The translations under genes and the position numbers were made by a program. From NCBI GenBank assembly GCA_902773035.1, contig CACYDB010000004.1, positions 1 through 15,884 on the forward strand: a DNA stretch of 15,884 nt. The letters are read 5' to 3'. The stretch comes from an uncultured Ruminococcus sp. GTDB taxonomy: Bacteria > Bacillota > Clostridia > Oscillospirales > Acutalibacteraceae. Of the stretch, positions 1-6,485 are shown in pieces (position 1 is the first letter of the stretch; each line of letters begins with the position of its first letter). The notes beneath the pieces are model-generated. The model saw nothing but the letters and a program-made list of their open reading frames with translations, ran no database searches and was not told the DNA's origin.

Positions 1-866
1 AGGAGCTCGACAACGGTGGATTCGCGTTGTTCGGCTCAGGAGCGGATATCGACGTCACGACTATTGTTTTGCAGGCGCTCGCGCCCTACAGACATAAGGA
101 CGGAGTCGCCGCAGCTATAGACAGAGGACTTTCGATTTTATCTGGCAGACAGGGCTCGGACGGAGCGTACAAGTCCTTCGCTAACAAAGCCTGCGCCGAG
201 AGCACCGCGCAGGTCGCGCTGGCTCTCACGGCTAACGGGATCAGCCCCGTGACTGACGGCAGGTTCATCAAAAACGGTAACAGCGTTATGGACGGTCTGA
301 TGGCGTTTAAGCTCGACAACGGAGCTTTCTGCCATTTTTCAGGCGACGGCGCTAACAGCATAGCCACCTACCAGAGCCTGTGCGCGCTTGTAGGCTGTTA
401 CAGATTTATGAACGGCACAAGGACTTTCTATTATTTTAAGAGCAAGGGCGCGGAAATGACCTCTGAGCTTGATAAGGCGATAGAGGAAAACAAGACCGCT
501 GACAAGGCTCAAAAGACAAAATCTAAAAATACCTCTCATTCAAGGACTGTCAAAAAGGCTGAGAAACAGAAGAAAAGTGAACAGCCTACCGAGAGTACGA
601 CGTCTCTCAAATCGACCTCGGGTAATTCAAAAATCACCTTTATGAAGGTGGAAAGAAAAAAGAAAAAAGTAAAAAAGATCAAAACCGACGATTCTTCCGA
701 GGTTAAGGCTTCGGCGACAGGCGACGAGGCTTCGCTCAAAAACGGCGTGAAAACAATCGGCGCGACCTCTCAGGGAAAAAACGGCGATCCGCAGTACATA
801 CCGTTCGCGGTTATTATTCTCGGATATCCCGCGCTCGCGATATTTAAGATCAGGAGAAAGAAATGA
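1..866 (+). CDS. Surface-anchored terpene-cyclase-like alpha-toroid protein (C-terminal part; candidate corrinoid binder)
   Basis: The frame is open to the left edge of the window, so the true start lies upstream and the TTG at 27 is internal. The visible part carries three imperfect repeats of the prenyltransferase/squalene-cyclase toroid type. Each pairs a Gly/Asp-Gly-aromatic turn (GGFALF, DGAYKSF, NGAFCHF) with a helix of the form DxxTTxxxLQAL, STAQVALAL or IATYQSLCAL. A Lys/Ser/Thr-rich low-complexity stretch follows (about bases 450-790). A final hydrophobic segment (YIPFAVIILGYPALAIF) ends in KIRRKK, as expected for a C-terminal membrane anchor facing outward. No LPXTG sorting motif is present. 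The intrinsic factor/transcobalamin alpha domain has this toroid fold, and the next gene encodes a DUF4430 domain, the partner fold in those proteins. A role in binding B12 outside the cell is therefore inferred, not shown. The stop overlaps the next start (ATGA). Other toroid functions remain possible. Confidence 0.72.
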   Translation, partial: ELDNGGFALFGSGADIDVTTIVLQALAPYRHKDGVAAAIDRGLSILSGRQGSDGAYKSFANKACAESTAQVALALTANGISPVTDGRFIKNGNSVMDGLMAFKLDNGAFCHFSGDGANSIATYQSLCALVGCYRFMNGTRTFYYFKSKGAEMTSELDKAIEENKTADKAQKTKSKNTSHSRTVKKAEKQKKSEQPTESTTSLKSTSGNSKITFMKVERKKKKVKKIKTDDSSEVKASATGDEASLKNGVKTIGATSQGKNGDPQYIPFAVIILGYPALAIFKIRRKK

Positions 867-1348
867 AAAAGCTATCCGCGCTGATACTGATAATTGTCCT
901 GCTTTTCGCGGGCTGTTCCGTAAAATCCGCCGAGGATTATTACGGTGAAACTCAGAAGCCCTCCGATAAAAAGGTCACGGTTTCCGTCAACTGTCGGACG
1001 GCGGTTGAATACTTGAAGGACGGCGAGAGGGTCAATCCCGATATTCTGAAGGACTACGAGGTCGGCTTTAAGAACGGCGAGACTGTTTTTGACGCGCTCA
1101 AAACCGCGCTTAAGGAAAACAGGATCCAGTTTGACTACAACGGAAGCGGCGACTCGGTTTACATCAGGGGTATCGACTATCTCTACGAGTTTGACTGCGG
1201 AGATACTTCCGGCTGGGAGTTTTCGGTCAACGGGAAGTTCCCGAGCGTAGGCTGCAGTGCCGTTAAGCTTAATGACGGCGATAAAATCAGCTGGCTTTAT
1301 ACCTGCGATCTGGGAGCCGACATAGGTAATAAATACAAAGGAAATTAA
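863..1348 (+). CDS. DUF4430 (transcobalamin C-terminal-like) lipoprotein
   Basis: This 161-residue protein begins with a lipoprotein signal: MKK, a hydrophobic core, and the lipobox LFAGC with Cys18 as the expected lipidated residue. It should therefore be tethered to the outer face of the membrane. Residues about 60-160 match the DUF4430 pattern: GETVFDAL near the start, then a Gly-rich turn, the hallmark GWEFSVNGK, the segment VGCSAVKLNDGD, and ISWLYT. Pfam DUF4430 resembles the beta domain of intrinsic factor and transcobalamin, which closes over B12. A likely role is capturing a corrinoid together with the toroid protein encoded just upstream and handing it to the ECF transporter downstream; this is inferred. 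A ribosome binding site (AGGAG, 852-856) precedes the ATG. The start overlaps the upstream stop by four bases, and its own TAA overlaps the ecfT ATG. Confidence 0.85.
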   Translation: MKKLSALILIIVLLFAGCSVKSAEDYYGETQKPSDKKVTVSVNCRTAVEYLKDGERVNPDILKDYEVGFKNGETVFDALKTALKENRIQFDYNGSGDSVYIRGIDYLYEFDCGDTSGWEFSVNGKFPSVGCSAVKLNDGDKISWLYTCDLGADIGNKYKGN

Positions 1349-2202
1349 TGAATACATTCAGAAATCTTCATCCCGTAACGCTGTTATGCTGTTTTCTGTA
1401 CATAACGGTGTTCTCGGTGTTTAACTTCAATCCGATATACTCAGGACTGTCGCTTTGCGGAGCGTTTTTATTCGCGCTCGTTATTCAGGATAAAAAAGCG
1501 GTACTCAGGAGCTTTATCGGGTATTTTATTTTGCTTATTCTGATAGCAGTCACAAACCCGCTGTTCTCTCACAACGGGGCGACCGCTCTCTTTTTTATAA
1601 ATGATAACAGGATAACTCTGGAGGCGTTTATCTACGGCGTGACTCTGGGTATGGCGGTGGTTTCGGTACTGTACTGGTTCAGGTGCTTCAACGAGGTTTT
1701 TGACAGTGAAAAGTATCTGTACGTTTTCGGCAGGGTATCGCCGAAGCTAGCGCTGGTGTTTTCGATGACGCTGAGATTTGTGCCCGAGCTGATCGGGAGC
1801 TTCAAAAGCGTGAACGCTTCGCAGAAGCGCTTTGATAAGAGCCGCGGCAGACTCAGGCGGTATTTGAGCTCGTTCTCCGCTGTGATAGGGCAGAGCCTCG
1901 AGGACGCGGTGATAACCTCGGACAGTATGAACGCGCGGGGCTTTAACCTTAAAAAGCGTACCTCATTTTCGCGTTTCAGGTTTACGTTTTACGACGCTGT
2001 GTACCTGACGGTCTTTACTGTTCTGACAGCGGTTGCGGCGTTTAATACGGCGAGCTTTGAGTATTATCCGACGTTCTGTCCGCCCGAGCTTGATTTGCGG
2101 ACGGTTATCGGCATAATCTCATTCGGAGCGCTGGCGTTCATCCCGTTTGTTTACGAAATATCGGAGGAGATAAGATGGAAACTTTCTCTGTCAAAAATCT
2201 GA
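1348..2202 (+). CDS. ecfT: ECF transporter transmembrane scaffold EcfT
   Basis: This 284-residue integral membrane protein has several hydrophobic helices, in roughly residues 10-110 and again at 213-275. Between them lies a long polar cytoplasmic region. That region contains the two short coupling motifs expected of EcfT: SRG (residues 165-167) and ARG (196-198, in SMNARGF). These are the arms that contact the grooves of the ATPase subunits. EcfT bridges the S component and the ATPases in energy-coupling-factor vitamin importers. The gene starts at a TAATG overlap with the lipoprotein gene behind AAAGGAAA. Its 3' end overlaps ecfA by 28 bases. Being flanked by its own ATPase and S component suggests a dedicated (group I) ECF module, not the shared housekeeping one. 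Confidence 0.9.
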   Translation: MNTFRNLHPVTLLCCFLYITVFSVFNFNPIYSGLSLCGAFLFALVIQDKKAVLRSFIGYFILLILIAVTNPLFSHNGATALFFINDNRITLEAFIYGVTLGMAVVSVLYWFRCFNEVFDSEKYLYVFGRVSPKLALVFSMTLRFVPELIGSFKSVNASQKRFDKSRGRLRRYLSSFSAVIGQSLEDAVITSDSMNARGFNLKKRTSFSRFRFTFYDAVYLTVFTVLTAVAAFNTASFEYYPTFCPPELDLRTVIGIISFGALAFIPFVYEISEEIRWKLSLSKI

Positions 2203-3755
2203 GCTTCAAATTTAATAACGCCGCCAGCCGCGCGCTTTCCGACATCAATCTCAGCGTAAGCTCGGGAGAGTTCCTGCTCGTGATAGGCGAGTCGGGCAGC
2301 GGCAAAACGACGCTGCTCAGAATGTTCAAGAATGAGCTTCGTCCCAAGGGAGAGCTCAGCGGAGAGATCTTATTTCTTCAAAAGAATATTGACGAGCTTT
2401 CCGATAATGACAGCGCGGCGAAAATCGGCTATATCGCTCAGAATCCCGACGCTCAGATCGTCAGCGACAGGGTATACGGTGAGCTGGCGTTCGGGCTTGA
2501 AAGTCTCGGTCTTGACAATAAGGTAATCAGGGCGAGGGTGTCTGAGTTCGCGTCGTACTTCGGGCTGAGCGGCGACTTCCGCAAAAAGACCGCTTCTCTT
2601 TCGGGAGGTCAGAAACAGCTTCTGAACCTCGCCGCTGTGATGGCTATGGAGCCAGAGGTTATTATTCTCGACGAGCCGACCTCACAGCTCGACCCGATTT
2701 CAGCGTCGGAGTTTCTCGACGCTCTCAGGCGTGTGAATGAGGACTTCGGCAAGACCATGATTATCGCGGAGCATCATCTCAGCGAGGTCTTTAAGCTCGC
2801 CGATAAGGTTCTCTGTCTTGAAAACGGGGGAGTGAAGGCTTGCGGAAAGCCGTCGGAGCTTGCCGCTTTCTTAAAGGGAGAGCGGATTGAGCAGACTTTG
2901 CCCGTCAGCGCGAGGATTTTTAATCACCTCGGACTTGACGGCGGCTGTCCTCTCAGCGTGAAAGAGGGCAGGGCTATGCTCGGCGAATACAAAAATAATC
3001 ATCAAATTTCTTATAAAGAAATAAAAACAGATAAAAAAATAATAGACTGCCGTGACCTGTGGTTCAGATACGATAAAAACGGCTCCGATATTCTAAAGGG
3101 CTGCGACCTGAGCGTGTATCAGGGCGAGTTTTACGCTCTGCTGGGCGAAAACGGCTGCGGTAAGTCAACGCTGCTTAACCTGATAAACGGCTCTGTGAAG
3201 CAATACAGGGGCAAGATAAGGCGGTTTAGCGACAGGCTTGCCTGCCTGCCGCAGAATCCGAGGAATCTTTTTGTAAAGGATAAGCTCGGGGAGGATCTGG
3301 AGATGGTTAATAATTCTTATAAGGAATTATCTGATAAGTTTAATCTTTCTCATCTGCTCGACCGTCACCCTTATGATCTGAGCGGCGGCGAGCTTCAAAG
3401 GGCGGCGCTGTGTAAGCTTATGCTGACCAAGCCCGAGGTTCTCCTGCTCGACGAGGCGACTAAGGGGCTTGACTCCTTCGCCAAAAACGAGCTCGGAGCT
3501 TTCCTTCGCGCGCTTACAAACGAGGGCTTGACGGTGCTGTGCGTGACTCACGATCTGGATTTTGCCGCCGAATTTGCCGACAGATGCGGACTGCTTTTTG
3601 ACGGCGGTATCACGGTTGAGAATTATTCAAATCCCTTCTTTTCTTCAAACGCCTTCTACATAACTCAGTCGGCGAAAATCAGCAGGGGCATTTTCACAAA
3701 CGCCGTGACGTATGACGATATTATCAAATGTCTTGACGCGGGGGACGGGGTATGA
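2175..3755 (+). CDS. ecfA: Fused double ATPase EcfA (two ABC domains in one chain)
   Basis: This 526-residue cytoplasmic protein contains two complete ABC ATPase domains. The first has Walker A GESGSGKTT (38-46), Q-loop Gln89, signature LSGGQ (142-146), Walker B VIILDEP (162-168) and a His at 200. The second has Walker A GENGCGKST (324-332), signature LSGGE (402-406), Walker B LLLDEAT ending near 429, and H-loop His459. A linker at about 235-288 joins them. Both sites look catalytically complete. ATP hydrolysis drives toppling and release of the vitamin-loaded S component through EcfT. Housekeeping ECF modules usually carry separate EcfA1 and EcfA2 proteins, so this is a fused form. The ATG lies inside the end of ecfT, but a strong ribosome binding site (GGAGGAGA, 2163-2170) supports it. 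The stop overlaps the next gene by four bases. Confidence 0.93.
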   Translation: METFSVKNLSFKFNNAASRALSDINLSVSSGEFLLVIGESGSGKTTLLRMFKNELRPKGELSGEILFLQKNIDELSDNDSAAKIGYIAQNPDAQIVSDRVYGELAFGLESLGLDNKVIRARVSEFASYFGLSGDFRKKTASLSGGQKQLLNLAAVMAMEPEVIILDEPTSQLDPISASEFLDALRRVNEDFGKTMIIAEHHLSEVFKLADKVLCLENGGVKACGKPSELAAFLKGERIEQTLPVSARIFNHLGLDGGCPLSVKEGRAMLGEYKNNHQISYKEIKTDKKIIDCRDLWFRYDKNGSDILKGCDLSVYQGEFYALLGENGCGKSTLLNLINGSVKQYRGKIRRFSDRLACLPQNPRNLFVKDKLGEDLEMVNNSYKELSDKFNLSHLLDRHPYDLSGGELQRAALCKLMLTKPEVLLLDEATKGLDSFAKNELGAFLRALTNEGLTVLCVTHDLDFAAEFADRCGLLFDGGITVENYSNPFFSSNAFYITQSAKISRGIFTNAVTYDDIIKCLDAGDGV

Positions 3756-4423
3756 GGAAAGCGTTGATTTATATTGTGCCGCTTCTGCTCATTCCAGCGG
3801 CGGTGATTACGGGCGCGGTTATCGGCGACAGGAGCTACGCGGCTGTATCCGCGATAGTCGCGCTGCTCTCGTGCGTACCGTTCTTCCTCGGCTTTGAGAG
3901 CAAAAAGTATTCGAGCAGGCGGCTTGTGATACTCGCCGTTATGACGGCGCTGTCGGTCGCGGGACGATTCATTTTCGCGCCTGTTCCGTTCTTTAAGCCC
4001 GTGACCGCGATAGTCATAATCTCGGCTGTATACTTCGGCGGAGAGTTTGGGTTTCTGACGGGAGCGCTGTCGGCTGTGTTGTCGAATTTCTACTTCGGTC
4101 AGGGACCGTGGACGCCGTTTCAGATGCTCGCGTGGGGGCTTATCGGATTTATCGCCGGCTTGCTTGCCGATCCTTTGAAGCGCAGTAAGCTCGCGCTTAT
4201 CATCTACGCCGTGCTTTCGGGATTTTTATACTCGGCGGTTATGGATGTGTGGACAACGATGTGGGCTGACGGCGGCTTTAATCTGAGCCGTTTTCTCGCG
4301 CTGACAGCGACCTCGCTGCCGATAACGGCGGTGTATATCGTTTCCAATATTATCTTCCTGCTCGTGCTGATGAAGGTAATAGGAGTGAAAATCGAGCGGC
4401 TTATAACTAAATATGAGATATGA
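3752..4423 (+). CDS. ECF transporter S component, probable cobalamin/corrinoid specificity (CbrT-like)
   Basis: This 223-residue, strongly hydrophobic membrane protein has about eight potential helices. It lies last in an operon with ecfT and ecfA, which defines it as the substrate-binding S component. The helix at 59-71 has small residues spaced as AxxxAxxxA (Ala62, Ala66, Ala70), the motif S components use to dock on EcfT. A loop with FGQGPWTPFQM (115-125) followed by an AWGLIGFIAG helix is a pattern I associate with CbrT-type and related S components. The two extra N-terminal helices (about 6-24 and 29-48) are not part of the minimal six-helix S fold. Vitamin B12 as substrate is inferred from the two transcobalamin-like surface proteins in the same operon. 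Another corrinoid or vitamin cannot be excluded. The start overlaps the ecfA stop, and a hairpin terminator begins at the base after its own stop. Confidence 0.82.
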   Translation: MRKALIYIVPLLLIPAAVITGAVIGDRSYAAVSAIVALLSCVPFFLGFESKKYSSRRLVILAVMTALSVAGRFIFAPVPFFKPVTAIVIISAVYFGGEFGFLTGALSAVLSNFYFGQGPWTPFQMLAWGLIGFIAGLLADPLKRSKLALIIYAVLSGFLYSAVMDVWTTMWADGGFNLSRFLALTATSLPITAVYIVSNIIFLLVLMKVIGVKIERLITKYEI

Positions 4424-4449
4424 AAAGGGGCTGTTTTCACAGCCCCTTT
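4424..4449. terminator. Shared bidirectional terminator hairpin between convergent operons
   Basis: A perfect 11-bp stem (AAAGGGGCTGT pairing with ACAGCCCCTTT) encloses a TTTC loop. The stem begins at the base after the S-component stop and ends one base before the subunit D stop on the other strand. Each strand ends the stem in a short T run, TTTGTT on plus and TTTTCA on minus, so it can act in both directions, although neither U-tract is long. Confidence 0.85.
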
Positions 4450-4450
4450 G

Positions 4451-5068
4451 TTACGCGTTTTTATTCTTCTTTTGCTTTTTAATAACCTTCATTCGCGAGA
4501 ATTCCTCTCTGTCCTTCTCGTCGAGCGCGTCGGAAATGAACTTAACGTCCTCCTCGAATTGAGGGATCATAATGTTTTTGAGGGCGTTAGCGCGTTTCTG
4601 AGTCTTTTTGATTGAGTCGGCGAGTCGGTAGACGCTGTTCTCGATCTCGGAGAGCTGCGCGGTCAGAATCTTGACCTCGGTAAATTTCCTATAGGCGTTG
4701 TCGAGCGTATTGCCTGTTGAGAAAAGTCCGAAGTGAAGCTCATTCTTCCCCGGCTCGTCCATTGTGACGATCGGAATCTCAACGCCCATAACCGAGCGGT
4801 AATCGAGCGTCAGGCTGTTCTCAACGGGGATAGTCTTACTGATCTCCGAGCAATAGCCGTGAGTAACGTTTGCGGTCTGGAGGGCGAGATACGCCTCCTC
4901 GTAAACGCTGTCGATCGTGCCCTGTATCTCGTTCGCCTTGTCTATGAGCATCATCATCTCGCGGATAAGGATATTACGCTTCTTGTCCATAAGCTCGTAT
5001 CCCATTTTAGCGAGCGATAACTGCTTTTTTGTATTCATCAGATTACCTTTTGTAGGTACTGTAGCCAT
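4451..5068 (-). CDS. atpD: V-type ATP synthase/ATPase subunit D (central stalk)
   Basis: Subunit D is the coiled-coil rotor shaft inside the A3B3 head of V/A-type ATPases. The 205-residue product has the expected N-terminal pattern: VPTKGNL, a short Lys-rich helix, then AKMGYELMDKKRNIL, which aligns with the family's NPTR...LKxKRDEL region. It has long amphipathic helices at both ends and a short mixed core (about 75-120), and it ends in a basic tail. The start at MATVPTKGNL is preferred over the internal MNTKKQ because the conserved motif lies upstream of that Met and an AAAGGAGT ribosome binding site sits 8 bases before it. The gene is last in the operon, 31 bp after atpB, and it ends one base before the shared terminator. 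Confidence 0.92.
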   Translation of the reverse strand: MATVPTKGNLMNTKKQLSLAKMGYELMDKKRNILIREMMMLIDKANEIQGTIDSVYEEAYLALQTANVTHGYCSEISKTIPVENSLTLDYRSVMGVEIPIVTMDEPGKNELHFGLFSTGNTLDNAYRKFTEVKILTAQLSEIENSVYRLADSIKKTQKRANALKNIMIPQFEEDVKFISDALDEKDREEFSRMKVIKKQKKNKNA

Positions 5069-5099
5069 TGATGAACACTCCTTTTAATAATGCTTGGTT

Positions 5100-6473
5100 T
5101 TAACCCTTGTAGTATTTGTCGAGAAGCTCGTCGTCAACACGGTCGAGCTCTGAGCGCGGGAGAGTTGAGAGCAGTTCCCAGCCGAGATCGAGACTCTCGG
5201 TGATGTCACGGTCCTCGTCAAAGCCCTGATTTACAAAGCGTGTTTCAAACTGCTTGCCGAATTCCATATACTTCTTGTCGATAGGTGAGAGCTCCTCCTC
5301 GCCTATAACGGCGGCGAGCGATCTCGCGTCGATTACTCTCGCGTATGACGCGAAGAGCTGGTTCGCGAGCGGCTGATGATCGGCGCGCGTAAAGCCCTCG
5401 CCGATACCGTCCTTCATAAGTCTTGAGAGCGACGGAAGTACGGATACGGGCGGATAATAGCCCTGTCCCTGCAGTGAGCGGTCGAGGGTGATCTGACCCT
5501 CGGTGATGTAGCCCGTGAGGTCGGGGATAGGATGAGTGATGTCGTCGTTGGGCATAGTCAGAATCGGAATCTGAGTAACCGAGCCCTCGTGACCCTTGAT
5601 CATACCGGCTCTCTCATAGAGCGAGGCGAGGTCTGAGTATAAGTATCCGGGATAACCCTTACGTCCCGGGATCTCTCCCTTTGAGGATGAGAACTCACGC
5701 AGAGCCTCGGCGTATGAGGTCATATCGGTCATAATTACGAGCACGTGCATATCAAGGTCAAACGCGAGATATTCGGCGATCGTGAGCGCGCATCTCGGAG
5801 TAAGAGTTCTCTCGATGATCGGGTCGTTGGAAAGGTTTAGGAGCATTACAACGTGGGAGAGTACGCCCGAGTCCTCAAAGCTCTTGCGGAAGTATTCCGC
5901 GACGTCCTTCTGAACGCCCATTGCAGCGAATACTACGCAGAAGTTGTCCTCGGTAGCGCCCGTGATTCTAGCCTGACGTACAATCTGAACGGCGAGGTCG
6001 TTGTGCTTCATACCTGAGCCTGAGAAGATCGGGAGCTTCTGACCTCTGATAAGAGTCATAAGCGTGTCGATCGTCGAGATACCCGTATTGATAAAGTTTG
6101 TGGGATATACACGGCTTACGGGGTTGATAGGCGTGCCGTTGATGTTAGCCTTTTTGTCGGGGAAAATCTCGCCGAGACCGTCAATCGGTCTGCCCGCGCC
6201 GTCAAGCACTCGTCCGATTATCTCGGGAGACAGAGACTGCTCCATCGGGTGACCCGTGAGCCTTGTCTTAGTGTTGACGAGGCTGATGTTTCGGGTGCCC
6301 TCAAAAACCTGAACTACTATTCTTTCGCCCTCGATCTGAACTACACGACCCTGACGGGTTGTGCCGTTGTCAAGTCTTATATCGACAATTTCCTCGTTGG
6401 AAACGCCCTTGACGCCGTCGATAACTATGAGCGAGCCGTTAATTTCCTTAACGCCTACATAATCTATTAACAT
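5100..6473 (-). CDS. atpB: V-type ATP synthase/ATPase subunit B (non-catalytic head subunit)
   Basis: This 457-residue product is a standard-length V/A-type B subunit, which alternates with subunit A in the A3B3 ring. The N-terminal beta-barrel (1-75) is followed by IIGRVLDGAGRPIDG (85-99). Where the catalytic subunit has a P-loop, this one has SGSGMKHN (151-158). It lacks GKT, as expected for the non-catalytic subunit. Further hallmarks are VVFAAMGV, VLVIMTDMTSYAEALRE, the GRKGYPGYLYSDLA region, and a tail rich in acidic residues near VDDELLDKYY. A textbook ribosome binding site, AAGGAGG (6481-6487), overlaps the stop codon of atpA, so the two head subunits are probably translationally coupled. 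That fits their equal stoichiometry in the complex. Confidence 0.97.
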   Translation of the reverse strand: MLIDYVGVKEINGSLIVIDGVKGVSNEEIVDIRLDNGTTRQGRVVQIEGERIVVQVFEGTRNISLVNTKTRLTGHPMEQSLSPEIIGRVLDGAGRPIDGLGEIFPDKKANINGTPINPVSRVYPTNFINTGISTIDTLMTLIRGQKLPIFSGSGMKHNDLAVQIVRQARITGATEDNFCVVFAAMGVQKDVAEYFRKSFEDSGVLSHVVMLLNLSNDPIIERTLTPRCALTIAEYLAFDLDMHVLVIMTDMTSYAEALREFSSSKGEIPGRKGYPGYLYSDLASLYERAGMIKGHEGSVTQIPILTMPNDDITHPIPDLTGYITEGQITLDRSLQGQGYYPPVSVLPSLSRLMKDGIGEGFTRADHQPLANQLFASYARVIDARSLAAVIGEEELSPIDKKYMEFGKQFETRFVNQGFDEDRDITESLDLGWELLSTLPRSELDRVDDELLDKYYKG

Positions 6474-6485
6474 AGCGCTTCCTCC

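Noticed and set aside
27..29. TTG as start codon of the toroid gene
   Set aside because: The same frame continues upstream to the window edge with toroid-like sequence (LDNGGFALFG), so the TTG encodes an internal Leu and the gene is 5'-truncated by the window.
1..862. Cobalamin riboswitch for the transport operon
   Set aside because: No such leader is in the window, because the operon's 5' end lies upstream of base 1; it would be the first thing to look for there.
872..1357. 161-codon minus-strand frame opposite the DUF4430 lipoprotein gene
   Set aside because: It is antisense to a gene with a clear lipobox and DUF4430 motifs, has no recognisable protein features, and lacks operon context.
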